Source: SFJ001 sp045118955
GTDB taxonomy: Bacteria > Bacillota > Clostridia > Oscillospirales > Ruminococcaceae
Direction: 5' to 3'
Length of the DNA: 5,773 nt
NCBI GenBank assembly: GCA_045118955.1
Contig: JBGVKB010000141.1
Coordinates: 1 to 5,773, forward strand
Positions 1 to 5,218 of this stretch are shown here, one piece after another. A program made the position numbers and the translations under genes. Positions within the stretch are counted from its first letter, which is position 1; each line of letters opens with the position of its first letter. The notes under the pieces are model-generated. The model had not been told where the DNA came from. It did no database searches and saw only the letters and a program-made list of their open reading frames with translations.

Positions 1-84
1 TGCGGATGAAGGGACTTGAACCCATATGACATTGCTGTCACTAGAACCTGAATCTAGCGCGTCTGCCAATTCCGCCACATCCGC
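1..84 (-). tRNA. tRNA-Leu (CAG anticodon)
   Basis: This is a class II tRNA read on the minus strand; it decodes CUG leucine codons. The acceptor strand GCGGATG (84-78) pairs with CATCCGC (8-2), and position 1 gives discriminator A, as expected for leucine. The anticodon arm is at 57-41: a 5-bp stem CTAGA/TCTAG around loop TTCAGGT, with CAG at 50-48. A long variable arm (40-27) forms a TGACA/TGTCA stem, which is diagnostic of Leu/Ser/Tyr tRNAs. The T loop is TTCAAGT, and its stem has one T-T mismatch. Whether the 3' CCA is genome-encoded cannot be seen, because the window ends at the discriminator. Confidence 0.97.
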
Positions 85-111
85 ATGGCCTGTTCACTTG
101 GAACATGATTG

Positions 112-140
112 ATTATAGCAGGCGGGGCGGGGTTTGTCAA
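112..140 (-). promoter_or_regulatory. Consensus housekeeping promoter of tRNA-Leu
   Basis: On the minus strand, -35 TTGACA (140-135) and -10 TATAAT (117-112) are both perfect matches to the sigma-A/sigma-70 consensus. The spacer is exactly 17 bp, and TG one base upstream of the -10 makes it an extended -10 element. The predicted transcription start is near 105, about 20 bases before the mature tRNA 5' end. The spacer contains a run of C-rich sequence. A promoter this close to consensus fits a highly expressed stable RNA. Confidence 0.93.
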
Positions 141-241
141 CCGCTTTTTTGCAGATTTTGATAAAATTTTTTGAGGTTTTCACCCGATCGTCCAAATCAA
201 ACGATTTACCAAAGAAAGCCCTTCTGCGGCCGAGGTTTGCC

Positions 242-329
242 CTTTTGCGGCGAGTGCGGGGGAGCGAGGCGGTTCCCGCCGGGCGGCTTGCTGACTTCCG
301 CCCGGCGCGCTTTTGCGGCGCGTGCGGGG
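242..329 (+). repeat. Imperfect 20-base direct repeat pair flanking a GC hairpin
   Basis: The 20-mers at 242-261 and 310-329 both read cttttgcggc, then g, one variable base, and gtgcgggg; they match at 19 of 20 bases. Between them lies a perfect 10-bp inverted repeat, CGCCGGGCGG (277-286) and CCGCCCGGCG (298-307), with an 11-base loop. A weaker third relative begins near 221 (cttctgcggc). This could be the remnant of a dispersed intergenic repeat family or simply local duplication. Confidence 0.5.
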
Positions 330-338
330 AAAAGGGGC

Positions 339-355
339 GGCCGGAGCGGCCTTTT
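339..355 (+). terminator. Possible weak hairpin terminator
   Basis: GGCCG (339-343), loop GAG, and CGGCC (347-351) are followed by TTTT on the plus strand. The stem is only 5 bp, although flanking AAAAGG/CCTTTT could give an alternative fold. Sitting just upstream of the prfB promoter, it could stop stray plus-strand transcription. It is too short to be confident. Confidence 0.25.
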
Positions 356-367
356 CAAGAAAAAATC

Positions 368-396
368 TTTACATTGCGCCGAAAACCCGCTATACT
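368..396 (+). promoter_or_regulatory. Promoter of prfB
   Basis: The -35 TTTACA (368-373) and -10 TATACT (391-396) are separated by a 17-bp spacer. Each hexamer differs from consensus at one position. Predicted start is near 403, giving a leader of about 46 bases. No riboswitch or attenuator fits in a leader this short. Confidence 0.85.
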
Positions 397-448
397 AATA
401 CCGATACTGTGCAATAGTCTATACGCCGAAAGAAAGGTGCATTGAGAT

Positions 449-1570
449 ATGATCACGATTGACGAACTGAAGGCCCAGTTGGGCGAATTTGAAACCTCCG
501 TCAAGGACCTGTGCGAGGCGCTGGCCATCACCGCCAGCGAGAAGCGCGTGGCCGAGCTGGAGCACAAGATGAGCATGCCCGGCTTCTACGACGATCAGGA
601 GGCCAGCCAGAAGGTCTTTGCCGAGGTGAGCGACCTGAAGGGCAAGCTGGAGCGCTACGCCAAGCTGGTGCGCCTGTACGAGGATGCCGAGACCATGCTG
701 CTGCTGTGTGAGGAGGAGAACGACCCCGAGATGATCCCCGAGGGCGAGGAGGCGGTCAAGGCTGTGGCCGAGGCCATCGACGAGCTGCAGATGATCACCC
801 TGCTCAGCGGCGAGTACGACCGCAACAACGCCATCATCACCTTCCATGCGGGCACCGGCGGCACCGAGGCGCAGGACTGGGCCGATATGCTGTTCCGTAT
901 GTACAACCGCTGGGCCACCGCCCACGGCTTTAAGGTCACCACCCTGGACTATCAGGACGGCGACGAGGCCGGCATGAAGAGCGGCTCCATCATGGTGGAA
1001 GGCCCCAACGCCTACGGCCTGCTGAAGAGCGAGAACGGCGTACACCGTCTGGTGCGCGTCAGCCCCTTCGACTCCCAGAGCCGCCGCCAGACCAGCTTCG
1101 CCAGTCTGGAGGTCATGCCCGAGCTGGATGACACCGTCCATGTGGACATCCGTCCTGAGGACATCGAGATGCAGGTGTTCCGTTCCTCCGGTGCCGGCGG
1201 TCAGCACATCAACAAGACCTCCTCTGCCGTGCGTCTGATCCACAAGCCCACCGGCGTTGTGGTTGCCTGCCAGACCGAGCGCAGCCAGTTCCAGAACCGC
1301 GACACCGCCATGAAGATGCTGGAGGCCAAGCTGTTCCAGATCGCACAGGCTCAGCACATGGAGAAGATCAGCGACATCAAGGGCGTGCAGAACGAGATCG
1401 CCTGGGGTCACCAGATCCGCAGCTATGTGTTCATGCCCTACACCATGGTCAAGGATCACCGCACCGGCCACGAGAGCGGCAACGTTCAGGCCGTGATGGA
1501 CGGCGATCTGGACGGCTTCATCAACGCCTACCTGAAGGCCGCCAGCCGCGGCGAGCTGCAGGACACCTGA
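449..1570 (+). CDS. prfB: Peptide chain release factor 2 (RF2)
   Basis: RF2 recognises UGA and UAA stop codons in the ribosomal A site and triggers hydrolysis of peptidyl-tRNA. The 373-aa product has the family's usual length. The GTGGTEAQDWA motif is at 135-145, the stop-codon-reading tripeptide SPF at 205-207 (RF1 would have a PxT-type motif), and the catalytic GGQ loop at 250-252 within SGAGGQHINKT. The residue four before GGQ is Ser246; E. coli K-12 carries the unusual Thr there. An AAAGGTG ribosome binding site (433-439) lies 9 bases before the ATG. Many prfB genes carry an in-frame UGA and a +1 frameshift site near codon 26. Here codons 20-30 run straight through with no UGA, so that autoregulatory switch is absent. 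The gene ends in TGA, read by its own product. It appears monocistronic: own promoter, strong terminator. Confidence 0.98.
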   Translation: MITIDELKAQLGEFETSVKDLCEALAITASEKRVAELEHKMSMPGFYDDQEASQKVFAEVSDLKGKLERYAKLVRLYEDAETMLLLCEEENDPEMIPEGEEAVKAVAEAIDELQMITLLSGEYDRNNAIITFHAGTGGTEAQDWADMLFRMYNRWATAHGFKVTTLDYQDGDEAGMKSGSIMVEGPNAYGLLKSENGVHRLVRVSPFDSQSRRQTSFASLEVMPELDDTVHVDIRPEDIEMQVFRSSGAGGQHINKTSSAVRLIHKPTGVVVACQTERSQFQNRDTAMKMLEAKLFQIAQAQHMEKISDIKGVQNEIAWGHQIRSYVFMPYTMVKDHRTGHESGNVQAVMDGDLDGFINAYLKAASRGELQDT

Positions 1571-1607
1571 TGCCCCGCGCGGCGTTTTCCGCAAGCTGAA
1601 ACAACAG

Positions 1608-1648
1608 ACCGACCCGCACCTCCGTTTGGGGGCGCGGGTCGGTTTTTT
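1608..1648 (+). terminator. Intrinsic terminator of prfB
   Basis: A perfect 10-bp stem ACCGACCCGC (1608-1617) / GCGGGTCGGT (1634-1643) is extended inside by CCTCC/GGGGG-type pairing to a GTTT loop. It is followed by six Ts (1643-1648). It begins 37 bases after the stop codon. It is directional: the minus-strand side lacks a T tract. Confidence 0.93.
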
Positions 1649-1755
1649 GTGTTTTGGCGGATGCGGCGGGGGTGGGGCGTCGTTTGGGGCGGTGTTTTTG
1701 TATAATGATTATATAAAATTGCTCTTTGTATACGGAACGGCGGCTGAATGCGACC
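1649..1755. other. Convergent intergenic spacer: G-rich tract and AT island
   Basis: This spacer lies between the end of prfB's transcript and the end of the minus-strand cluster. It holds a G-rich plus-strand tract (1656-1692) with runs of 5, 4 and 4 Gs, then an AT-rich island (1695-1730) containing the palindrome TATAATGATTATA (1701-1713). No coding region or convincing hairpin terminator for the minus-strand genes is visible. Confidence 0.5.
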
Positions 1756-2043
1756 TCAGTCCCCGCCATCCTGCGGTGCGCAGTCGTCAAACTCGATGAG
1801 CTTGCCGCATTTTGCGCAGTACCCGGCGCTGGGCTTCGACCAGTACACGCCCCGGAAATACGCGCCGCAGTGGGGGCAGCGGTTGGCGGTGAACATCAGC
1901 GCCACGCCCGCCGCCAGCAGCGGCCAGGCGGCCAGCATGAGCGGCAGGCTCGCCGTCCCCTTGCCGATGAGGAACAGGCCGAGGAACGACCAGAACAGCA
2001 CCGCGGCCGCGCGGTTTTTCTTTCTGCTGACGGATCGTTTCAT
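1756..2043 (-). CDS. Small two-helix membrane protein with zinc ribbon (hypothetical)
   Basis: The 95-aa product starts with a basic stretch (MKRSVSRKKNR), followed by two likely membrane helices (about 12-27 and 31-51). A C-terminal zinc ribbon follows, with CPHC at 56-59 and CAKC at 76-79, then an acidic tail. The basic N-terminus suggests an N-in, C-in hairpin with the zinc ribbon in the cytoplasm. The start is fixed by AAAGGAG (2057-2051) seven bases upstream; the ATG 11 codons earlier has no ribosome binding site. I do not recognise a named family. Its architecture (two helices, then CxxC...CxxC) echoes the larger zinc-ribbon protein at the head of the same minus-strand cluster. A hairpin terminator separates it from the J-domain gene upstream, so it may be expressed by read-through or from an unseen promoter. 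Confidence 0.8.
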   Translation of the reverse strand: MKRSVSRKKNRAAAVLFWSFLGLFLIGKGTASLPLMLAAWPLLAAGVALMFTANRCPHCGAYFRGVYWSKPSAGYCAKCGKLIEFDDCAPQDGGD

Positions 2044-2050
2044 GGGGTGG

Positions 2051-2057
2051 CTCCTTT
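2051..2057 (-). promoter_or_regulatory. Ribosome binding site deciding the start of the 95-aa gene
   Basis: AAAGGAG read on the minus strand lies 7 bases before the ATG at 2043. It supports that start over the in-frame ATG at 2076, which has no purine-rich element upstream. Confidence 0.88.
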
Positions 2058-2085
2058 CTGCTGTGTCAAAGCTCATTCAAACGCC

Positions 2086-2132
2086 AAAAGACCGCCCGGG
2101 CCGGGTCGCTCCCTGCCGGTGCGGTCTTTTTT
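2086..2132. terminator. Bidirectional-type hairpin terminator after the J-domain gene
   Basis: AAAAGACCGC (2086-2095) pairs with GCGGTCTTTT (2121-2130), a perfect 10-bp stem with GC-rich internal pairing in the 25-base loop. On the minus strand (the direction of the genes) the stem ends in TTTT, which is short. On the plus strand it ends in six Ts. It begins 10 bases after the J-domain stop codon, so it most likely ends or attenuates the three-gene operon before the 95-aa gene. Confidence 0.8.
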
Positions 2133-2142
2133 CGGCCCTGCC

Positions 2143-2871
2143 TTACCAGAAGCCGCAGAAGCAGCGGAACAGCAGGTTCATCAGCCAGAAGCTCAGGCAC
2201 ATCCGGCCGATGCTCATGGTGGGCGGGGCGTAATTCCGACTGTAGGTCTGGTAGCTCTGCCCGCGGTTCTGCAGGCGGTTCAAAAGCTGGCGGTACTCCA
2301 TGTTGTTCGGCTCCATCTCACAGGCGCGCTGGGCGTGCTGCATGGCGGTGATGGAGTTGCCCAGCCCCATGTTGGCCAGCGCGCTGTAGTAGTACCAGCG
2401 GGCGGTGCGGGCGTTCTCGGCCACACTGGCCAGTACGTTCAGCGCCTCCCGGTAGCGGCCTGCGTTGATGTAGTTGCGGGCGGCCTGCATCTCGATGGTG
2501 GTGTCCTGCTGGCTGCCGTAGCCGCCCTGCCCGCCGAACCCGGTGGTGTAACCGAAGCCGAACGGCCCATAGAAGAACCCGCCGCCGCTGCCGAAGCCGA
2601 AGGGGTCAAAGCCCTGCTGCTGGCCGTAACCGTAGCCGCTCTGCCCATAGCGCCCGGTGGACTGGTATCCGCCGTAGCCAGTGGTGGCGCCGCCCTGACG
2701 CATCTTCATCACCTGCTCATAGGCGGCCTGCACCTGCTTGAACTTCTCCTCCGCGGCGGCGTTGCCGGGGTTCAGGTCGGGGTGGTATTTTTTGCATTGC
2801 TGGCGATATGCCTTTTTGACTTCATCGTCGGTGGCGCTGGAGGCCACCCCCAAAATCTGATAAGGATCCAT
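2143..2871 (-). CDS. J-domain (DnaJ-like) protein with TPR region
   Basis: This 242-aa protein opens with a J domain (residues 1-60: MDPYQILGV, HPD at 30-32, then a K/E-rich helix). The HPD tripeptide is what stimulates DnaK ATP hydrolysis. Residues 60-121 are a low-complexity Gly/Tyr/Phe/Gln region resembling a G/F linker. Residues 125-205 contain about two TPR-like helical pairs (AGRYREALNVL; GLGNSITAMQHAQRACEMEPNN). The last 20 residues are hydrophobic with two cysteines (CLSFWLMNLLFRCFCGFW), perhaps a membrane or protein anchor. The DnaJ zinc-finger and substrate domains are absent, so it is a specialised co-chaperone, not DnaJ itself. Its ATG shares one base with the stop codon of the DUF5685 gene (TAATG), and GGAAAGG lies inside the end of that gene. 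This implies translational coupling. The client is unknown. Confidence 0.9.
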   Translation of the reverse strand: MDPYQILGVASSATDDEVKKAYRQQCKKYHPDLNPGNAAAEEKFKQVQAAYEQVMKMRQGGATTGYGGYQSTGRYGQSGYGYGQQQGFDPFGFGSGGGFFYGPFGFGYTTGFGGQGGYGSQQDTTIEMQAARNYINAGRYREALNVLASVAENARTARWYYYSALANMGLGNSITAMQHAQRACEMEPNNMEYRQLLNRLQNRGQSYQTYSRNYAPPTMSIGRMCLSFWLMNLLFRCFCGFW

Positions 2872-3716
2872 TAAGAATCAGCCTTTCCTCTGCCTTTTTG
2901 CTGCAAATGGCGCAGCTCGGTATAGCGTGTCCACACGCCGGAGTAGATGATGTTGCGCAGGATGGACGCATCCTGCAGAATGGGGAGCCGCTCAAAGGCG
3001 CTGGCGCACTGGGCCATCAGCATCACCAGAATGTCATGCACCCGCTGCTCGTAGTCGGGCTGGGCGGCAAGGCTTGCCAGCGGGTTGTAGCGGCCCTTCT
3101 TCAGATCCTTTTTCAGATCCTCGTAGGCGTCCATCAGGTAGATGAACTTGCCCAGCGCCATGCCCATCTCCTGCAGGTCGGCGCTCCACACGTCCCGCCG
3201 CAGGTCAAGCAGCTCGGCCATGAGCTGACCGAAATGCCCCGACACCACGTCCATGTCCTGACAGTTCTCCTGCTCGCAGCGGCTGAGCTGGTTCAGGCAG
3301 TAGTGGATGGCCATGCACTGGCGGGGGTATTTGGCGGAGACTGCCTCATACTTTTTGCGCAGCTTTTTGGCGAGCATCAGACTGGGGGCACTGTGTTCGT
3401 CCTCCCAGTTGTCCATCAGGTTGTAGTAGGACAGGGCGATGCTCATGTCGGCGCAGTACTCGGAGAAGTCGTTGTACAGCCAGGTGTGTTTGCCGGTGGG
3501 GTGGGGGATGCAGCGGTCGGTGCCGCTCTGGCACTCGCACTCGTACAGCGAGGTGAGCAGCATCTGTAAAAACACCATGTCGTAGCTCAGCACAAGCTGA
3601 CCCGACAGCCCGTGCCGCCGCTGCAGCGCCCGGCACAGCCCGCAGTAGTAGCTGCGATAGCGGGCGAACTCCTCGTCCGGAAGCTCGCTGCGGTTGATCG
3701 TCACATATCCAAACAT
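2871..3716 (-). CDS. DUF5685 family protein (function unknown)
   Basis: The 281-aa, predicted mostly helical product begins MFGYVTINRSELP and carries a CGLC motif (25-28) and RCIPHP (68-73), features I associate with the clostridial DUF5685 family. No function is established. Reading it by eye, I see three motifs in the order found in squalene/phytoene synthases: DNWED (102-106), a VVSGHFGQLMAELL helix (157-170), and DAYED (196-200) followed by a KKGRYNPL segment (206-213). These would be the two Mg-diphosphate-binding Asp-rich motifs, but the spacing between them (94 residues) is shorter than in known synthases. Cys25, Cys28, Cys69 and His72 could alternatively bind metal. The start lies 4 bases after the stop of the membrane zinc-ribbon gene, with only a weak ribosome binding site, implying coupling; the end overlaps the J-domain start by one base. 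Confidence 0.85.
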   Translation of the reverse strand: MFGYVTINRSELPDEEFARYRSYYCGLCRALQRRHGLSGQLVLSYDMVFLQMLLTSLYECECQSGTDRCIPHPTGKHTWLYNDFSEYCADMSIALSYYNLMDNWEDEHSAPSLMLAKKLRKKYEAVSAKYPRQCMAIHYCLNQLSRCEQENCQDMDVVSGHFGQLMAELLDLRRDVWSADLQEMGMALGKFIYLMDAYEDLKKDLKKGRYNPLASLAAQPDYEQRVHDILVMLMAQCASAFERLPILQDASILRNIIYSGVWTRYTELRHLQQKGRGKADS

Positions 3717-3720
3717 AGGC

Positions 3721-4125
3721 TCAGCTCTTCTTCACAAACTCGGTGTGGCACTTGGGGCAGGTGATGGCGATCCTGCCGCGGCCCCGGGGCACGCGCAGGG
3801 TCTGGCGGCACTGGGGGCAGCGGTAGAAGTGGTAGGTCTTGCTCTGGCTCAGGCGGCTGCGGAACTGCCGCAGCTTGCCCATGGCCTGCTGCTTGAGCTG
3901 GTAGTACATGGCGTTCTCGCGGCTGCGGGCGGCAATGTCCCGGCTGAGCATCCGGTAGTACAGCAGGATGAGCGCGGCGGTGGCCAGCAGGCTGCACACG
4001 CGCCATCCAAACAGCAGACTCAGCGCCATCAGCACGAGGGCGGCGGTGCTCAGATCCTTGTTCAGGCTGTCATGGCCGTAGCGGCCGATCATAAAGCGCT
4101 GGATCTTTTCTCTCAATGGATTCAT
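3721..4125 (-). CDS. Membrane-anchored zinc-ribbon protein (hypothetical)
   Basis: The 134-aa product has an N-terminal amphipathic segment with a FMIGRYGHDSLN motif (11-22), which I have seen at the start of similar clostridial small membrane proteins. Two membrane helices follow (about 26-40 and 43-58), then a basic helical linker and a zinc ribbon with CPQC (103-106) and CPKC (123-126) around a very basic LRVPRGRGRI segment. The ribbon probably lies in the cytoplasm and could bind nucleic acid or protein; this is inferred. It is the first gene of the operon with DUF5685 and the J-domain gene. The start is uncertain: the ATG at 4125 has GGGAG immediately before it and AAAGGAA 15 bases before it. 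The alternative ATG at 4173 would add 16 unrelated residues and overlap the likely promoter region. The CDS itself is secure. Confidence 0.85.
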   Translation of the reverse strand: MNPLREKIQRFMIGRYGHDSLNKDLSTAALVLMALSLLFGWRVCSLLATAALILLYYRMLSRDIAARSRENAMYYQLKQQAMGKLRQFRSRLSQSKTYHFYRCPQCRQTLRVPRGRGRIAITCPKCHTEFVKKS

Positions 4126-4251
4126 CTCCCAATCAATTTGTTCCTTTGCAAATACGGGACCACATTGTCCCATGCAACATTATCGCATTTGATTATGGTG
4201 AAACTTTGAACAAAGCCCAAATAAATCATAAACTTGCAGGGAAAAGATCGA
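4126..4251 (-). promoter_or_regulatory. AT-rich upstream region of the zinc-ribbon/DUF5685/J operon
   Basis: This is the gap between the patatin gene's stop and the operon's first gene. It is much more AT-rich than its surroundings. Candidate -10 elements on the minus strand are GATAAT (4184-4179) and CATAAT (4197-4192); the latter sits 17 bp from TTGGGC (4220-4215), a poor -35. A dyad GGGAC (4156-4160) / GTCCC (4167-4171) with a 6-base loop lies between these and the start codon. No clear terminator for the patatin gene is visible, so read-through from it is possible. Confidence 0.45.
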
Positions 4252-5103
4252 TCAAAGCCCCAGATACTCCTGCAGCGCGGGCCAGACCCGCTGCGCCTCA
4301 GCGTAGCCGGCCTGATAGGCGCGGGTCAGCTTGTCGAGGTCCTTCTCCACCCGGCCCAGATCCAGATCGGCGGCGGGGCGGATGACGAAGGTCTCCCCGG
4401 CGGCCTCCTGCGCGTCCAGCAGCTCCATGGTCTCATTGTACCGCAGATGGCGCACCTCCATGGCCTTGACCAGCTTGGGGTAGCGCCAGTAGCGCGCCCG
4501 AATAAGGGGCAGGGTGGGGTCCTTCTGCTTGCGGTACCCGGCGGGCCGGGTCAGGACGACCACATTTTTGACGCAGCCCATCGCCTGACTTTTGCGAATG
4601 GGCACCGAGTCCGTAATACCGCCGTCCAGATAGGGGCTGCCGTCCAACCAGACCATGCGGGATACCAGCGGCAGCGAGCTGGACGCCCGCACATACTGGA
4701 TGTCCCGGTGCATCTCGGTGGCCAGAGGGTAGACCGCCTCACCGGTCTGGCAGTTGGTCACCACCGGATAAAACTCGGTGGGGCTGGCGTCGAAGGCGGC
4801 GTAGTCGAAGGGATCCAGCTCGTTGGGGATGCGGTCGTACAGAAACTCCGCCCCAAACAGGTCTCCGGTCCTCAGCAGGCTGTAGGTGCTGCAGTAGTCG
4901 CGCTCGTTCAGGTAGTCGGTGCCCACCCGGAAGGCGCGCCCCCGCTGCTTGGAGATGAAGCTGCAGGCATGGCAGGAACCCGCGGACACGCCCAGACAGC
5001 GGTCGAAGCACAGGTCTTTGTCCAGGAAAAAGTCCAGCACGCCGGCGGTGAACAGCCCGCGCATACCGCCGCCCTCCAGTACAAGTCCGGTAAGATTGGA
5101 CAC
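4252..5103 (-). CDS. Patatin-like phospholipase / lipid acyl hydrolase
   Basis: This 283-aa protein belongs to the patatin-like family, which uses a Ser-Asp dyad to release fatty acids from membrane lipids or other esters. It shows the Gly-rich oxyanion loop GLVLEGGGMRG (6-16), the nucleophile motif GVSAG with Ser40, and the catalytic Asp160 in YLDGGITD. Length and layout match the bacterial single-domain group that includes E. coli YjjU. There is no signal peptide or membrane helix, so it is probably cytosolic. The start is taken as GTG at 5103-5101, eight bases after GAGGAAG (5118-5112). This begins the protein four residues before the conserved core. An ATG at 5217 is in frame but would place the likely promoter inside the gene. 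It is a single gene with its own promoter, divergent from the 98-aa gene. The substrate is unknown. Confidence 0.92.
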   Translation of the reverse strand: MSNLTGLVLEGGGMRGLFTAGVLDFFLDKDLCFDRCLGVSAGSCHACSFISKQRGRAFRVGTDYLNERDYCSTYSLLRTGDLFGAEFLYDRIPNELDPFDYAAFDASPTEFYPVVTNCQTGEAVYPLATEMHRDIQYVRASSSLPLVSRMVWLDGSPYLDGGITDSVPIRKSQAMGCVKNVVVLTRPAGYRKQKDPTLPLIRARYWRYPKLVKAMEVRHLRYNETMELLDAQEAAGETFVIRPAADLDLGRVEKDLDKLTRAYQAGYAEAQRVWPALQEYLGL

Positions 5104-5111
5104 AGAGATCA

Positions 5112-5118
5112 CTTCCTC
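5112..5118 (-). promoter_or_regulatory. Ribosome binding site deciding the GTG start of the patatin gene
   Basis: GAGGAAG on the minus strand lies 8 bases before GTG 5103-5101. The other in-frame GTG (5112-5110) abuts this element and is too close to be used. Confidence 0.8.
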
Positions 5119-5154
5119 TCTTGGGAATGATTTGGTATAATAGGAATCCAGACA

Positions 5155-5183
5155 ATTATAGCACATCGCTTTTCCGAAAAAAA
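5155..5183 (-). promoter_or_regulatory. Promoter of the patatin gene
   Basis: On the minus strand a perfect TATAAT (5160-5155) is preceded by TGTGC, forming an extended -10. The -35 region is a T run (about 5183-5178) and is poor, which an extended -10 can tolerate. The predicted start is near 5148, giving a leader of about 45 bases ending in the GAGGAAG site. Confidence 0.75.
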
Positions 5184-5200
5184 GACCGCTGCGACGCGGC
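5178..5200 (-). terminator. Possible minus-strand hairpin plus T run
   Basis: Read on the minus strand, GCCGC (5200-5196), a 6-base loop and GCGGT (5190-5185 region) are followed by a run of seven Ts (5183-5177). This looks like a short intrinsic terminator that could block antisense transcription from the 98-aa gene into the patatin promoter. The T run also overlaps the patatin -35 region, so it may have only that role. Confidence 0.3.
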
Positions 5201-5218
5201 ACAGCGCCAAACGCCATT

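Larger units (their letters stand above)
141..367. other. GC-rich non-coding spacer with repeats
   Basis: This stretch separates the divergent tRNA-Leu and prfB promoters. No reading frame here has a credible ribosome binding site or a recognisable product. The left part (141-215) is AT-rich. The right part (216-355) is strongly GC-rich and holds a near-identical 20-base direct repeat (242-261 and 310-329), a 10-bp inverted repeat (277-286 with 298-307), and a short GC hairpin followed by TTTT (339-355). I cannot assign a function to it. Confidence 0.6.

Noticed and set aside
134..445. Plus-strand open frame of 103 codons upstream of prfB
   Set aside because: No ribosome binding site, Arg/Pro-rich translation of a GC-rich spacer, and it runs through the prfB promoter.
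419..1594. Minus-strand open frame of 391 codons opposite prfB
   Set aside because: It is a shadow of prfB created by GC-rich third positions: Leu/Ala/Val/His/Gly-rich composition, no ribosome binding site, no recognisable domain, while RF2 on the other strand is unmistakable.
2064..2069. TTGACA on the minus strand upstream of the 95-aa gene as a -35 box
   Set aside because: The position 17 bp downstream falls on the start codon (CCCATG), so no -10 is possible.
1726..2874. Plus-strand open frame of 382 codons opposite the J-domain and 95-aa genes
   Set aside because: It crosses a terminator and two well-supported minus-strand genes with ribosome binding sites; its product is low-complexity Ala/Val/Leu/His sequence.
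2898..3569. Plus-strand open frame opposite DUF5685
   Set aside because: Shadow frame with no ribosome binding site and biased composition; the minus strand encodes a recognisable family.
4126..4173. Longer form of the 134-aa zinc-ribbon protein starting at 4173
   Set aside because: The extra 16 residues overlap a dyad and lie at the probable transcription start, with no ribosome binding site; not fully excluded because the downstream ATG has imperfect spacing.
4234..5130. Plus-strand open frame of 298 codons opposite the patatin gene
   Set aside because: The patatin catalytic motifs on the minus strand fix the real coding strand; the plus frame has no domain or ribosome binding site.
5104..5217. 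N-terminal extension of the patatin protein from an ATG at 5217
   Set aside because: It would translate across a perfect TATAAT, a T run and the ribosome binding site; the family core starts just after the GTG at 5103.
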